A DNA stretch of 64,000 bases, taken from contig NZ_CP133480.1 of NCBI RefSeq assembly GCF_031195445.1, positions 2,968,501-3,032,500 of the forward strand. Direction: 5' to 3'. Positions 8,571-18,275 of the stretch are shown in pieces. A program made the position numbers and the translations under genes. The stretch is from Acuticoccus sp. MNP-M23 (GTDB lineage: Bacteria; Pseudomonadota; Alphaproteobacteria; Rhizobiales; Amorphaceae). The notes beneath the pieces were generated by a model. The model saw only the letters and a list, made by a program, of their open reading frames with translations, made no database searches and had not been told where the DNA came from. Every line of letters begins with the position of its first letter. Within the stretch, counting starts at the first letter, position 1.

Positions 8571-9515
8571 TCACGACGTGGCTTTCTTCAACGCTTCCGT
8601 CAGGTCCGGGATGATGGTGAACAGATCGCCCACGAGGCCGTAGTCGGCCACCTGGAAGATCGGCGCTTCCTCATCCTTGTTGATGGCGACGATCACCTTG
8701 GAGTCCTTCATCCCGGCCAGATGCTGGATCGCCCCGGAAATGCCGCACGCCACATAAAGGTCGGGCGCGACCACCTTGCCGGTCTGGCCGACCTGCCAGT
8801 CGTTGGGGGCATAGCCTGCGTCGACGGCAGCGCGGGAGGCGCCGATGGCCGCGCCCAGCGCGTCGGCCAGCGGCTCGATCACTTCGCTGAACTTCTTTTC
8901 GGAGCCGAGGGCGCGGCCGCCGGAAACGATCCGCGTGGCGCTGGCAAGCTCCGGCCGGTCGCTGGTCGCAACCTCCTCGCCGACAAAGCTGGAGAGGCCG
9001 GGGTCGGGCGCTGCATCAATGGCGCGGATCTCGGCCGAACCGTCGGTGCCCGCGGCCGGAAAGGACGCGGTGCGCACGGTAATCACCTTCTTGGCGTCCG
9101 TGGCGCGCACGGTCTGGATGGCGTTGCCGGCATAGATGGGGCGCTTGAAGGTGTCGGCGCCTTCCACGGCCATCACGTCGGAAACCTGCATCACGTCGAG
9201 CAGGGCTGCGACGCGGGGGGCGACGTTCTTGCCGGAGGTGGTGGAGGCCAGAACGATGGCGTCGTAGTCGCCCGCGAGCGAGACGACGAGGTCCGCGACG
9301 GGTTCGGCAAGGCCGTGGGCGACGGCATCGCCGCTCGCGGTGAGGACGGCCTCAACGCCGGTCAGCGTGGCAGCTTCCTTGGCGGCGGCGTCGATGTCGG
9401 CGCCGGCCACGAGGATGTGGACGGGCGCGCCGAGCGCGTTGGCGGCAGAGAGCGCCTTGTGCGTGGCGTCACTGAGGGCGCCGCTGGCGTGGTCGGCGAT
9501 GAGGAGCGTCGTCAA
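8571..9515 (-). CDS. etfA: Electron transfer flavoprotein, alpha subunit
   Basis: FAD-carrying subunit of the ETF heterodimer (314 aa), passing electrons from acyl-CoA and other dehydrogenases to ETF:ubiquinone oxidoreductase. The N-terminal half is the variable nucleotide-like fold. The C-terminal FAD domain contains [11 protein letters not shown] (about 197) and the signature region [15 protein letters not shown] followed by [16 protein letters not shown]. The start is a TTG at 9515, preceded by a perfect AGGAGG five bases away, so the rare start looks genuine. It lies 119 nt downstream of etfB; both are minus strand and most likely cotranscribed. Confidence 0.95.
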   Translation of the reverse strand: MTTLLIADHASGALSDATHKALSAANALGAPVHILVAGADIDAAAKEAATLTGVEAVLTASGDAVAHGLAEPVADLVVSLAGDYDAIVLASTTSGKNVAPRVAALLDVMQVSDVMAVEGADTFKRPIYAGNAIQTVRATDAKKVITVRTASFPAAGTDGSAEIRAIDAAPDPGLSSFVGEEVATSDRPELASATRIVSGGRALGSEKKFSEVIEPLADALGAAIGASRAAVDAGYAPNDWQVGQTGKVVAPDLYVACGISGAIQHLAGMKDSKVIVAINKDEEAPIFQVADYGLVGDLFTIIPDLTEALKKATS

Positions 9516-9634
9516 CGGGGCCTCCTGGTCGGGGTCATTGTTCTGGGTCTCGTGTTCAGGTTCGTGCGGATGCCGGGGCCGTGTCTGCCTGGTCTGGCGT
9601 GCAACCGGCTCCCGCGCAGCGGTCGGCCATTGCG

Positions 9635-10384
9635 TCAGATGACGGAGGCTTCGTTCTTCAGCTTGTCGACCAGCTCGTCCACCGAGGCGACCTTGACGCC
9701 GGCCTGCCGCGCGCCCGGCTCTTCGGTCTTGAGAATTTCGAGGCGGCGCCTGGGCTCGACGCCGTAGTCGGCGGGAGTCTTTTCGGCGAGCGGCTTCTTC
9801 TTGGCCTTCATGATGTTGGGCAGGGATGCGTAGCGCGGCTCGTTGAGGCGCAGATCGGTGGTCACGATGGCGGGCAGTTTCAGCTTGAGCGTCTGAAGGC
9901 CGCCGTCGATCTCGCGGGTGACGCTGGCACTGTCGCCTTCGATGACAATCTTCGAGGCAAAGGTGCCCTGGGCCCAGCCCAGAAGTGCGGCGAGCATCTG
10001 GCCGGTCTGGTTGCAGTCGTCGTCGATGGCCTGCTTGCCGAGAATGACAAGGCCGGGCTCTTCCTCGGCCACCACACCCTTCAGGATCTTTGCAACGTCG
10101 AGCGGTTCGGGCGCTTCGTCCATTTCCACGTGGATGGCGCGGTCGGCCCCCATGGCAAGCGCCGTGCGGAGCGTTTCGGCGGATTTTTTCGGCCCGATGG
10201 AAACGGCGATCACTTCGGCGGCGGTCCCCGCTTCGCGCAGGCGCAGCGCTTCTTCGACGGCGATTTCGTCGAACGGGTTCATGCTCATCTTGACGTTGGC
10301 GAGGTCGACGCCGCTGCCGTCCGGCTTCACGCGGATTTTGACGTTATAGTCAACGACGCGTTTGACGGGGACGAGGATTTTCAT
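9635..10384 (-). CDS. etfB: Electron transfer flavoprotein, beta subunit
   Basis: AMP-binding partner of EtfA (249 aa, normal length). It opens with the family pattern [19 protein letters not shown]. It contains [18 protein letters not shown] (about 36-53), [20 protein letters not shown] (about 122-141) and the ETF-beta signature around [31 protein letters not shown]. First gene of the etfB-etfA-dehydrogenase run; the adenosyltransferase gene ends 77 nt upstream on the same strand. Confidence 0.96.
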   Translation of the reverse strand: MKILVPVKRVVDYNVKIRVKPDGSGVDLANVKMSMNPFDEIAVEEALRLREAGTAAEVIAVSIGPKKSAETLRTALAMGADRAIHVEMDEAPEPLDVAKILKGVVAEEEPGLVILGKQAIDDDCNQTGQMLAALLGWAQGTFASKIVIEGDSASVTREIDGGLQTLKLKLPAIVTTDLRLNEPRYASLPNIMKAKKKPLAEKTPADYGVEPRRRLEILKTEEPGARQAGVKVASVDELVDKLKNEASVI

Positions 10385-10461
10385 GCGGATAGAGGCTTTC
10401 TGAACGTTGCGTGGCGACGCTATCGGCGTCGGATTTTGGTGTCAAACGCGGTGTTGGCGCG

Positions 10462-11034
10462 TCACATGGTGCGGCTTTGGCCGGGCACCCACAGAACGTC
10501 GTCGGCGCCGTTGCGGTTGGCAACTCTGGCGGCCACGAAAAGGAAGTCCGACAGGCGGTTGGCATAGCGCACGGCAGCCTCGCCCACGGTCTCTCTGGTG
10601 GCAAGTTCCACAATCATCCGCTCGGCGCGCCGGGACACGGTGCGGGCAAGGTGCAGCTGCGCCGACAGCGCGGAGCCGCCCGGCAGCACGAACGATTTCA
10701 GCGGCGCCAGCGCGGCGTTGAGCTCGTCGATCTCGCGTTCCAGCCGGTCCACCTGGGCGGAGACGATGCGCAGCGGCTCGTAGGACAGCGCCTTGCCCTC
10801 GGGGGTCGCAAGGTCCGCACCAAGGTCGAACAGGTCGTTCTGGATGCGCGCCAGCATGCCGTCGAGCTTGGCATCGGGGTTTGCTAGGCGGGCGATGCCG
10901 ATGACGGCGTTGGTCTCGTCCACCGTGCCATAGGTCGAGACGCGAAGGTCGAACTTGTCGCGCCGTTCTCCCGTGCCGAGGCCGGTGGTGCCGTCGTCAC
11001 CGGTCCGGGTGTAGATCTTGTTCAGCGTGACCAT
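10462..11034 (-). CDS. PduO-type cob(I)alamin adenosyltransferase
   Basis: ATP:cob(I)alamin (corrinoid) adenosyltransferase making adenosylcobalamin (190 aa). The N-terminal ATP-binding motif KIYTRTGDDGTTGLGTG and the later SRRAERMIVEL and YANRLSDFLFVAAR motifs place it in the PduO/EutT-like trimeric family, not the CobA/CobO P-loop family. It starts 11 nt after the small HIG1-like gene and lies upstream of etfB on the same strand. The coenzyme would serve enzymes such as methylmalonyl-CoA mutase encoded elsewhere. Confidence 0.93.
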   Translation of the reverse strand: MVTLNKIYTRTGDDGTTGLGTGERRDKFDLRVSTYGTVDETNAVIGIARLANPDAKLDGMLARIQNDLFDLGADLATPEGKALSYEPLRIVSAQVDRLEREIDELNAALAPLKSFVLPGGSALSAQLHLARTVSRRAERMIVELATRETVGEAAVRYANRLSDFLFVAARVANRNGADDVLWVPGQSRTM

Positions 11035-11045
11035 GGAGAAACCCG

Positions 11046-11237
11046 TTAGCCTGTTGTGAAGTAGAGGGCCGTCATCGCGATAACGATGGTGACGAACTGG
11101 AGGATGACGCGCATCCGCATCAAGGCCTGGCTGCGGTTAGGCGAACCGTTTCGCGCCATGTTCCACAGGCCCATGATGAGAACGACTGCGACCGCGAGCG
11201 CGGCGACGACTGTAATGAATGTGACGATCGATGGCAT
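11046..11237 (-). CDS. HIG1-like twin transmembrane small protein
   Basis: 63-aa membrane protein with two hydrophobic helices (about 5-24 and 43-61) joined by a polar loop containing MARNGSPNRSQALMRMRV. This matches the short twin-transmembrane (HIG1-domain) proteins often found beside the adenosyltransferase in alphaproteobacteria. HIG1 relatives act with respiratory complexes; whether this one does is unknown. Coupled to the adenosyltransferase gene with an 11-nt gap. Confidence 0.85.
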   Translation of the reverse strand: MPSIVTFITVVAALAVAVVLIMGLWNMARNGSPNRSQALMRMRVILQFVTIVIAMTALYFTTG

Positions 11238-11320
11238 GGCGCTTCCTTGGCCGGTTTTCGCAGGGGCGTAAACTCATCAGTTGCGGACCTGTCGCGGGGC
11301 GAGAGGGTTGGATCGGCCCC

Positions 11321-12508
11321 TCACAACGCGTCGCCGCGCATCAGACGGGGGATCTCCCCTTCGATACCCGCGGCTTCCTGAATGAACAGGGATTTCAGCT
11401 TGTCGCGACGGTCGACGAGGCCGAGGCCGATGGAGCGGACCGCCCGCATCAGATCCGACCGGCGCGAGAACAGTGCGTTGAGCTGGTCGGTGACGAGAAG
11501 CATCTGGGCCGCGTCCGCGCGGCGCCAGCGGGCGTAACGCGGCAGGGCAAGCGACAGGTCTTCGCCCTGCCGGCCGGCGTCGACCAGAACTTCCGACAGC
11601 GCCGCGGCATCCCGAAGGCCAAGGTTGAGGCCCTGGCCGGCTAGAGGGTGGATGCCGTGGGCAGCGTCGCCCGCCAGCACCAGCCGGCCGCGTGCAAAGT
11701 CCCGTGCAAGATGCGCCGACAGGGGGTGCATCATGAGCGGCGCTTCCACCGTGAGGCGGCCGAGCGAAAGGCCGAACACCCGTTCGATTTCGAGCCCGGC
11801 GATGAACGGGTCCATCTCCACCAGCGTCTTTGCGAACTGCGGGCGCTCGGTCCACACGATGGACGAGCGGTTGCCGGTGAGCGGCAGCATCGCAAACGGG
11901 CCGTTCGGCAGGAAGTGCTGCGTGGCGCGGCCATAGTGCGGGTCTTCGTGGGCAACGGTGCCGACAATGCCGCACTGGCCGTAGTGCTTTTCGACGACGC
12001 CGATGCCGGCAATGCCGCGCAGGCGCGAGGCGCGCCCGTCCGCTGCAACCAGAACGTCGCCCGTGATCGTGTCGCCATTGTCCAGCTCGACGGTGATCGT
12101 GCGTTCGGCCTCGGTGTAATATGTGGCGCTGGCGGCAATTTCGGTGATGCCGAGGGCGGCGCAGCGGTCGGTCAGCGCGCCGTAGAGCGCAGCGTTGGGC
12201 ACCATGTAGGCAAAGGGCGCGCCCCGCTCCCCCTCGAAGGACAGGGCCTCCGGGCGGATAAGGTCGTCGGCCCGCGAATCGGTGATCACCATGTCCTCGA
12301 TGGGCTGGGCCACATCGGCAACATGGGGCCACACGCCGATGCGCGAGAACAGGCGGCGCCCTGCGGCGGCGACCGCGCTGGCCCGCTCGTCGCGCCCCGG
12401 CGGGGGGCCTGCCAGCAGCGTCACGCTCAGGTGGGATTGCGAGGCCAGCGCCACTGCAATTGTCCGCCCCACAAGCCCGCCGCCTGCAACGATCACCCGT
12501 CCCACCAT
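11321..12508 (-). CDS. UbiH/UbiF/COQ6-family FAD-dependent ubiquinone biosynthesis hydroxylase
   Basis: Class A flavin monooxygenase (395 aa) that hydroxylates the ubiquinone ring precursor. The dinucleotide motif VAGGGLVGRTIAVAL is at residue 6. The DG-type motif VLVAADGRASRLR is near 165. The second FAD motif and UbiH signature GDAAHGIHPLAGQGLNLGLRDA is near 285-306. The ATG at 12508 follows GGGGAGA seven bases upstream; longer in-frame starts would add residues without homology. Divergent from tesB with a 112-nt gap. Which ring position it hydroxylates cannot be decided from the sequence. Confidence 0.92.
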   Translation of the reverse strand: MVGRVIVAGGGLVGRTIAVALASQSHLSVTLLAGPPPGRDERASAVAAAGRRLFSRIGVWPHVADVAQPIEDMVITDSRADDLIRPEALSFEGERGAPFAYMVPNAALYGALTDRCAALGITEIAASATYYTEAERTITVELDNGDTITGDVLVAADGRASRLRGIAGIGVVEKHYGQCGIVGTVAHEDPHYGRATQHFLPNGPFAMLPLTGNRSSIVWTERPQFAKTLVEMDPFIAGLEIERVFGLSLGRLTVEAPLMMHPLSAHLARDFARGRLVLAGDAAHGIHPLAGQGLNLGLRDAAALSEVLVDAGRQGEDLSLALPRYARWRRADAAQMLLVTDQLNALFSRRSDLMRAVRSIGLGLVDRRDKLKSLFIQEAAGIEGEIPRLMRGDAL

Positions 12509-12620
12509 CTGTCTCCCCGCCACTCGCGCCAATTGCCCGCGTGCGACAGACATTGCGCCTTTGCCGCCGGACAGCAACCGTGGCAGCGTCGCACCGCCAC
12601 ACAATGAAAGACGAACCGCC

Positions 12621-13484
12621 ATGCGCCCCGCCGTTGCAGAGCTGCTGAAGACCCTGGACCTCGAGCCCCTGGAGGTGAACCTGTTTCGCGGTGAAAGCCC
12701 GCAGGTGGGCTGGCAACGCGTGTTCGGCGGGCAGGTGATCGGCCAGGCGCTTGTGGCGGCCACCCGCACCGTGGCGCCCGAGCGCCAGCCCCACTCCCTG
12801 CACGGCTACTTCATGCGGCCGGGCGACCCTTCGGTGCCGATCATCTACGAAGTGACGCGGCTGCGCGATGGCCGCTCCTTTGCCACGCGGCTGGTGGTGG
12901 GGATCCAGCACGGCGAGGCGATTTTTTCCATGAGCGTCTCCTACCACCTGCCCGAGGACGGGCTGGAGCACATGGTGGCGATGCCCGATGTGCCCGGTCC
13001 CGACGAACTGCCGGACGAGGCAGAACTGCGCGAGACCTTTCTGCGCGATGCGCCGGACGCGATGGCAAAGTATTTCCAGCGCGAGCGGCCGATAGAGATG
13101 CGCCCGCTGGAGTTGCGTCACTACACCACCAACGAGAAGCTGCCGCCGCGCCAGTACATCTGGGTCCGTGCAACCGACCGCCTTCCCGACGATCCGCAGA
13201 TCCACCAGGCGGTGCTGGCCTACCTTTCGGACATGACGCTGTTCGATACGGCGCTGTTCGTTCACGGTCTTTCGGTGTTCAACCGAACCATGCAGGTGGC
13301 CAGCCTCGACCATGCCATGTGGTTCCACCGCCCGTTCCGTGCCGACGAATGGCTGCTCTATGCGCAGGACAGCCCGTCATCCGGCGGCGCACGGGGGTTC
13401 ACTCGCGGATTGATCTACGCGCAGGACGGACGCCTGGTGGCCTCCACGGCGCAGGAAGGTCTGATGCGCAAGCGGACGCGCTGA
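12621..13484 (+). CDS. tesB: Acyl-CoA thioesterase II
   Basis: Double hot-dog thioesterase hydrolysing medium/long acyl-CoA (287 aa, as E. coli TesB). It shows the N-terminal hot-dog motif RVFGGQVIGQALVAA (about 32-46), the HSLHGYFMRPGDPS stretch, and the C-terminal half with SLDHAMWFHRPFRADEWLLY carrying the catalytic Asp, followed by a Ser/Gly-rich GGARGFTRGLIYAQDG. Starts at the ATG at 12621, divergent from the ubiquinone hydroxylase gene. Confidence 0.95.
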   Translation: MRPAVAELLKTLDLEPLEVNLFRGESPQVGWQRVFGGQVIGQALVAATRTVAPERQPHSLHGYFMRPGDPSVPIIYEVTRLRDGRSFATRLVVGIQHGEAIFSMSVSYHLPEDGLEHMVAMPDVPGPDELPDEAELRETFLRDAPDAMAKYFQRERPIEMRPLELRHYTTNEKLPPRQYIWVRATDRLPDDPQIHQAVLAYLSDMTLFDTALFVHGLSVFNRTMQVASLDHAMWFHRPFRADEWLLYAQDSPSSGGARGFTRGLIYAQDGRLVASTAQEGLMRKRTR

Positions 13485-13684
13485 AAACCCTGTTCTGATC
13501 GCGATCGACGCGGTTCCGACTGCCAGCCGCAGCGGCGCGTGAATGCATAACAGCTAGAGCGCCACAATTTTGAGTAGAAACGCGCGCGAAGCGTTTATGG
13601 TGTAGCCCGTCGGCGAGCGAAGCCCTAAAGCGTGTTCGCCAAGCGGATGTTTGTGTGCGCGCCGCGCTTGTTTGGAGTTCCGGG

Positions 13685-16177
13685 ATGACGTCGCCGATCG
13701 ATCCTCTCTACGCGTCTCAGTGGTATCTCACGCGGATAGGCAATCTGGAGCGGATCTGGGACGACTTTAACGGCCGCGGCGTTCACGTCGGCGTTTATGA
13801 CGACGGGATCGACATTGCCCACAGGGACCTCGACGGAAACTACGACGCCTCACGCCATATCGATATCGGGGGCACTGCAGTCGGCCCGCTGCCGGTGGAC
13901 GGCGCGCACGGCACCGCAGTTTCCGGCATCATCGCGGCCGAAAAAAATGGCGTCGGCACCGTGGGGATCGCATGGGATGCCTCGCTCACCGGGGTGAACA
14001 TCTTTGCCGGGGCGGCGTCCACGGCCAGAGGGTTCAACGCAGCGCTCGGCCAGCTCGGCAGTTTCGACGTGACGAACCACAGCTGGGGCTATGACAGCCC
14101 GTTCGCGCTCGGCGCTTCCGTGGCGCGGGAGGCTGCATTGTTCGAGGCGTCGCTGGTGAGCGGGCGTGGCGGGCTTGGCACCATCAACGTGAAAGCGTCC
14201 GGCAACGCCAACACAAATGCCAACGGCGAACAGATCGAAGCGTCGCGCGCGACCATATCTGTCGGCGCCTATGACGACAGCGGCACCGCATCGTCCTACT
14301 CCAACTACGGCGCCAACCTGCTTGTCTCCGCACCGTCGGACGGCGGGGCGCGCGGCCAGGTGACCACCGACCTGTCCGGTTCCGACGGCTACACCAACGG
14401 CGACTATGAATCGAATTTCGGTGGAACATCGGGCGCTTCGCCGGTGGTCGCCGGGGTGATCACGCTGATGCTGGATGCCAACCCGCAACTGGGCTGGCGC
14501 GACGTGCAGACGATCCTGTCGGTTTCCGCCCACGAGGTGGGAAGCGGCGTCGGGAATGCGCGCGGACCCAACGAGAACCACAAATGGTTCTCCAACGGCG
14601 CCAACGACTGGAATGGCGGCGGCCGGCACTTCTCGGAGGACTACGGCTTCGGCTCCGTCAATGCCTACAATGCCGTGCGGATGGCCGAGGCGTGGTCGCT
14701 GCTCGGCCCGCGCATGACCAGCGCCAACGAGGACACCATCACCGCCCGCACCAGCGGCCCGGTGACCCTGCCCGACACGTCGGTCACACGGGTGGACGTG
14801 GCCGCACCGGACCGGGCGTTCGAGGTGGAGTATGTCGCCGTCACGCTCGACATCACTCACAGCTACATGACCGACCTCACCATCGACCTCATTTCGCCGG
14901 ATGGCACCGCGGCTCGCCTGTTCCACCGGGAAGGGACGCCGGGCAATGCATCGAACGGCCTCACCTGGACGTTCGGCGCCCACGCCTTCCGCGGCGAGGA
15001 CATGGCGGGAGACTGGACGCTGCGCTTCAACGACCGCTTCGCCGGCGACAGCGGTGTCCTGCAATCGGCACAGATCGAGTTCTTCGGCCGAAGCGGCGCC
15101 AACCACGTTCTGGATCGGGACGTCTTCCACTTCACCGACGAGTTTTCCGACAGCGTTGGCATGGATGCCAGCCGTGCCACCGTCGACGCCGGGGCGGGCT
15201 TCGATGCCGCCAACATTGCAGCGGTTGCCAGCAACACCGTCGTCAACATGGCCACCGGCGCTGCGAGGATCGACGGGGTGGACGCAACCCTGCGCAATTT
15301 CGAGTGGATGGTGACGGGCGACGGCAACGATAACGTGACCGGCACACAGGGCGCGAACCGCATCTTCACCATGCGGGGCGATGACCGCGTCGTTGCCCAG
15401 AACGGCAACGACGTGGTGAACGGCGGCAACGGCAACGACGTGCTCCTGGGCGGTGGCGGCAACGACCGCGTCTTCGGCGGTGCCGGGACCGACCGGATCG
15501 ACGGCGGCCTCGGCCGGGATTTTCTGGCCGGGCAGTCCGGCAACGATGTCGTCTTCGGCGGTCTCCACAACGACACGCTGCGCGGGGGCGGCGGCAATGA
15601 CAGCCTCGTCGGCGGCGACGACGACGACCTGCTTCTCGGCGAACACAACAACGATACGCTGGATGGCGGCGACGGCGCCGATATCGCGCGCGGCGGCACG
15701 GGCAACGACAGCTGTTTCGGCGGTGCGGGTGAGGATCGCCTTTTCGGGGACGTTGGCGCCGACACGCTAATTGGCGGCTTCGACAACGACACGCTGCTGG
15801 GCGGGACTGGACGGGACTATCTGGTCGGCCAGAAGGGCAACGATGTGCTGCGCGGCGGCGGCCATGCGGACCGCCTGGTGGGCCTCGATGGTGCCGACTA
15901 TCTGGAAGGTGGCGCCGGGGCCGACGTTCTTCTGGGCGGCTATGGTGCGGACCGCTTTGCCTTTGCGGCCGCCTCGTTCCGCGATGTGATCGCCGACTGG
16001 GAGGATGGTACCGACCTGCTCGACTACCGGTCGAACGTGCGGGTGGATTCCATGAGCGACCTCATCATCCAGACGCGGGGCAACAGCACACTGGTCTTCG
16101 ACCGCGACGCCCACCGCGATTTCGTCATCATCCGGAATTCAGCCGGCGACATCGACGCCAGCGATTTCCTGATCTGA
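13685..16177 (+). CDS. Kexin-like subtilisin protease with P domain and RTX repeats
   Basis: Secreted calcium-dependent serine protease of 830 aa. The S8 domain (about 1-330) keeps the triad: Asp39 in VYDDGID, His75 in GAHGTAVSG, Ser249 in [11 protein letters not shown]. The oxyanion Asn sits in TNHSWGYDS. The DDG motif and following P/Homo B domain (about 360-480, containing [13 protein letters not shown] and [11 protein letters not shown]) are of the kexin/furin type. Residues about 545-755 are RTX nonapeptides (GGxGNDxLx), followed by an ADRFAFA and IADWEDGTD region and a C-terminus of DASDFLI. There is no N-terminal signal peptide, so export should be by a type I system using the C-terminal signal; no such transporter is in the window. 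The ATG at 13685 has GGAG seven bases upstream; a GTG at 13655 is a weaker option. The 200-bp upstream gap has no gene. Confidence 0.93.
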   Translation: MTSPIDPLYASQWYLTRIGNLERIWDDFNGRGVHVGVYDDGIDIAHRDLDGNYDASRHIDIGGTAVGPLPVDGAHGTAVSGIIAAEKNGVGTVGIAWDASLTGVNIFAGAASTARGFNAALGQLGSFDVTNHSWGYDSPFALGASVAREAALFEASLVSGRGGLGTINVKASGNANTNANGEQIEASRATISVGAYDDSGTASSYSNYGANLLVSAPSDGGARGQVTTDLSGSDGYTNGDYESNFGGTSGASPVVAGVITLMLDANPQLGWRDVQTILSVSAHEVGSGVGNARGPNENHKWFSNGANDWNGGGRHFSEDYGFGSVNAYNAVRMAEAWSLLGPRMTSANEDTITARTSGPVTLPDTSVTRVDVAAPDRAFEVEYVAVTLDITHSYMTDLTIDLISPDGTAARLFHREGTPGNASNGLTWTFGAHAFRGEDMAGDWTLRFNDRFAGDSGVLQSAQIEFFGRSGANHVLDRDVFHFTDEFSDSVGMDASRATVDAGAGFDAANIAAVASNTVVNMATGAARIDGVDATLRNFEWMVTGDGNDNVTGTQGANRIFTMRGDDRVVAQNGNDVVNGGNGNDVLLGGGGNDRVFGGAGTDRIDGGLGRDFLAGQSGNDVVFGGLHNDTLRGGGGNDSLVGGDDDDLLLGEHNNDTLDGGDGADIARGGTGNDSCFGGAGEDRLFGDVGADTLIGGFDNDTLLGGTGRDYLVGQKGNDVLRGGGHADRLVGLDGADYLEGGAGADVLLGGYGADRFAFAAASFRDVIADWEDGTDLLDYRSNVRVDSMSDLIIQTRGNSTLVFDRDAHRDFVIIRNSAGDIDASDFLI
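15331..15950 (+). repeat. In-frame RTX nonapeptide repeat array
   Basis: Roughly 22 tandem copies of a 27-nt coding unit for GGxGxDxLx-type calcium-binding nonapeptides, diverged at DNA level but in register. Several units carry Asn or His at calcium-ligand positions (EHNNDTL, GLHNDTL). One unit contains the only Cys of the array (NDSCFGG). Confidence 0.9.
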
Positions 16178-16181
16178 CCGG

Positions 16182-17216
16182 TCACGCGGTGCGGGTGACC
16201 TTGGCAAGGTGGGGCGGGGCTTCGGGGTCGAGCCCTCTGGCCCGCGCCACCGCATGCACCAGCCGGTAAAAGGGCAAGATCCCGGCCAGCGCATCAAGGG
16301 CCGGGGCGCCGGTGGCGGGCAGCGGGACGGACGTACCGGGCAGCGTTCCGCTGGAGAAACAGAATAGATCGGCGCCGAGTGCAGACAGGCGGCCCAGCGC
16401 CTCCTGCGCGTTCTCAAGGCCCGCGTCTCCCGGCACGAAGCCGACGACAGGGAAGGCTGGGCCCACAAGCGCCAGCGGCCCGTGCATCACCTCCGCCAGC
16501 GAGAACGGCTCGGCGTGGATTGCCGCCACCTCCTTGAACTTGAGTGCAGCCTCCGAGGCAATGGCAAGCGCAGGCCCGCGGCCAACGCAGTAGATGTGCG
16601 CAGCGCCCGAAAGGCGGGCAACGGCCTCGTCGGGCGCGCCGGGCGCTGCATCCAGCGCGGCCGGGAGGGCGGCAAGCGCACGGTCGAGACCATCGTCGTG
16701 GGTGAGGGCGGCGACAGAAGCTGCCAGCGCTGCGGCGGAGGCAATGAAGCTCTTGGTGGCGGCAACGCTGCGCTCCGGTCCGGCGCCAATATCCAGCACC
16801 AGATCTGCGCTGAGGGCGATCGGGCTTTCGGACGCGTTGACCACGGCAAGTGTGAAGGCGCCGCCGGCCTTTGCCGCATCCTGCAGTGCGATGAGGTCCG
16901 GGCTCTCGCCCGACTGCGACACGGTAATATGGAGCGCGCCCGCCAGCTGCAGCGGCCGCCCGTAGACCGACGCCACCGACGGGCCGATGGAGGCGACTGG
17001 AATGCCGGAACCAAGCTCCATCAAATATTTGAAGAAGCTGGCGGCATGGTCGGACGAGCCGCGGGCGGCGGTAGTGACAACGGGCGGCGAGGTGAACGCA
17101 AAGCGGCGGGCAAGGGCGCCGAGCGTGGCTTTTTCGCGGGTCAGGAGCGAGGCGACCGCACCGCCGGCCTCCGCCGCCTCGGCCAGCATCCCCGGTTTTG
17201 GATCTCGATCAGCCAC
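16182..17216 (-). CDS. Double-SIS-domain sugar isomerase/deaminase-like protein
   Basis: About 344 aa with two sugar-isomerase (SIS) folds, like the C-terminal half of GlmS and the AgaS/FrlB enzymes, but without a glutaminase domain. The first SIS holds TAARGSSDHAASFFKYLMEL and the Ser-rich phosphosugar site TVSQSGESPDLI. The second holds YCVGRGPALAIASEAALKFKEVA, HAEPFSLAEVMHGPLALV and the terminal lysine-containing HLAKVTRTA. Expected substrate is an aminosugar phosphate or glycated amine phosphate. A GTG at 17216 has GAGGG just upstream and is my preferred start; ATGs at 17234 or 17246 would add up to 10 residues and lack a clear RBS. Divergent from the MBL hydrolase gene and beside the ABC uptake operon, so probably part of the same catabolic unit. 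Confidence 0.85.
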   Translation of the reverse strand: MADRDPKPGMLAEAAEAGGAVASLLTREKATLGALARRFAFTSPPVVTTAARGSSDHAASFFKYLMELGSGIPVASIGPSVASVYGRPLQLAGALHITVSQSGESPDLIALQDAAKAGGAFTLAVVNASESPIALSADLVLDIGAGPERSVAATKSFIASAAALAASVAALTHDDGLDRALAALPAALDAAPGAPDEAVARLSGAAHIYCVGRGPALAIASEAALKFKEVAAIHAEPFSLAEVMHGPLALVGPAFPVVGFVPGDAGLENAQEALGRLSALGADLFCFSSGTLPGTSVPLPATGAPALDALAGILPFYRLVHAVARARGLDPEAPPHLAKVTRTA

Positions 17217-17306
17217 GTTTCCCTCAACCATCATTATTTTGACCATTTTTCGGACTTTTGCGCGCGCGGTCAATGGAAGGAACTTGGCTGGATGCGAATT
17301 TCCGGC

Positions 17307-17336
17307 TTGACAGGCGCGGGATATATTGCGTTAGTT
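17307..17336 (+). promoter_or_regulatory. Candidate sigma-70 promoter for the MBL-hydrolase gene
   Basis: A consensus TTGACA at 17307-17312 is followed after 17-18 nt by a weak -10 (TTAGTT near 17331). The intervening bases are AT-richer than the surroundings. If this promoter is real, an ATG at 17292 lies upstream of the transcript and the gene starts at TTG 17364. The region also separates the divergent SIS gene, so an operator here could control both. Confidence 0.35.
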
Positions 17337-17363
17337 CGTTATTGGAACAAATGGAGCGTCCAC

Positions 17364-18203
17364 TTGCACCAACTGCGCCGTGCCGATGTCCAGATCCATG
17401 CGCTGGTGGATGCCGTGCCGCAGCCGGTGCCGGTCACGTGGTCGTTTCCGCAAACGCCCGAGGCGGACTGGGCCGGTCTTGCGTGCGACGGGCTGGATGA
17501 CGGTGCCTTTCACCCAAGCCTCGGTGCCTTCCTGGTGAAAACACCGGCGGCTACCATTCTTTGCGATGCCGGCATCGGACCGGGGCCGAATGATTATCTC
17601 GGCGGACTGTCCGGCCAGCTCCTGACACGGCTCGAAGAGGCGGGGACTGCGCCGGAAGCTGTGGACGCCATAATCCTCACCCACCTCCACATGGACCATA
17701 TCGGCTGGCTCGCCACCGATGCGGGGCCGACCTTTCCGGCCGCGACCGTGTTTGCGCCGGCGGCCGATCTGGCGGCCTTCACGGGCGATGCGCCCGGCAT
17801 CGGGCCCCACCACACCAGGGCTTTTGCCGCCTGCGTGCAGCCGCTGCTGGATGCCGGCCGCGTCACCCCGCTTGCGGACGGCGCCGCAATCATGCCCGGC
17901 GTGCGCTACATTCCGACGCCCGGCCACACGCCGGGCCACCAGTCCATCGCGTTCGACACCGATGGCGGCACGTTGGTGGTCACCGGCGACATCTGCCACT
18001 GCCCGGCGCAGGTGGAGCGGCCGGACTGGTCGCACCGCGCCGACGTCGACCCGGCGCTGGCGCGCCGGACGCGGCAGGCCTTTCTCGAAGACGCAGCGGC
18101 CAAACACTGGACCGTGGCCGCCGGTCATTTCCGCGATGGCCTCCAGTTCGGACGGGTGGCGCGCGCGGGGTCCGACCTTGTCTGGCAGCCCCTCAACGAC
18201 TGA
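17364..18203 (+). CDS. MBL-fold metallo-hydrolase (lactonase-like)
   Basis: Zinc-dependent hydrolase of about 279 aa. The signature THLHMDHIGWL (HxHxDH) is near residue 103, a further metal ligand lies in PTPGHTPGHQSIAF, then an Asp in VVTGDICHCP and a late His in TVAAGHFRDG. This ligand set fits the AHL-lactonase-like and related hydrolase groups, but substrate is not determined. I favour TTG 17364 (GGAG seven bases before, downstream of a TTGACA element); an in-frame ATG at 17292 would add 24 residues. First gene in the direction of the ABC operon, 72 nt before the binding-protein gene. Confidence 0.82.
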   Translation: MHQLRRADVQIHALVDAVPQPVPVTWSFPQTPEADWAGLACDGLDDGAFHPSLGAFLVKTPAATILCDAGIGPGPNDYLGGLSGQLLTRLEEAGTAPEAVDAIILTHLHMDHIGWLATDAGPTFPAATVFAPAADLAAFTGDAPGIGPHHTRAFAACVQPLLDAGRVTPLADGAAIMPGVRYIPTPGHTPGHQSIAFDTDGGTLVVTGDICHCPAQVERPDWSHRADVDPALARRTRQAFLEDAAAKHWTVAAGHFRDGLQFGRVARAGSDLVWQPLND

Positions 18204-18275
18204 GCGAGACAATCGGCGCCGGCAGCCGTGATGCGGTGCCGGCATTTAATGGCGACGAACTCTGGAGAGTTGGCA

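Noticed and set aside
8463-8574. GTG start at 8574 for the 3-hydroxybutyryl-CoA dehydrogenase, overlapping the etfA stop
   Set aside because: It would add 37 basic residues absent from the family; ATG 8463 has its own RBS and begins just before the Rossmann motif.
11277-13328. 683-codon minus-strand open frame spanning the UbiH-like and tesB genes
   Set aside because: It runs across two genes of opposite orientation that both have full sets of family motifs; the frame is a GC artefact.
13850-15646. 598-codon minus-strand open frame opposite the RTX protease
   Set aside because: Periodicity mirrors the RTX repeats on the plus strand; no independent motif or RBS.
15331-15950. Regularly spaced repeats that resemble a CRISPR array
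   Set aside because: The 27-nt period is in frame and encodes calcium-binding nonapeptides; the units are diverged and there are no spacers.
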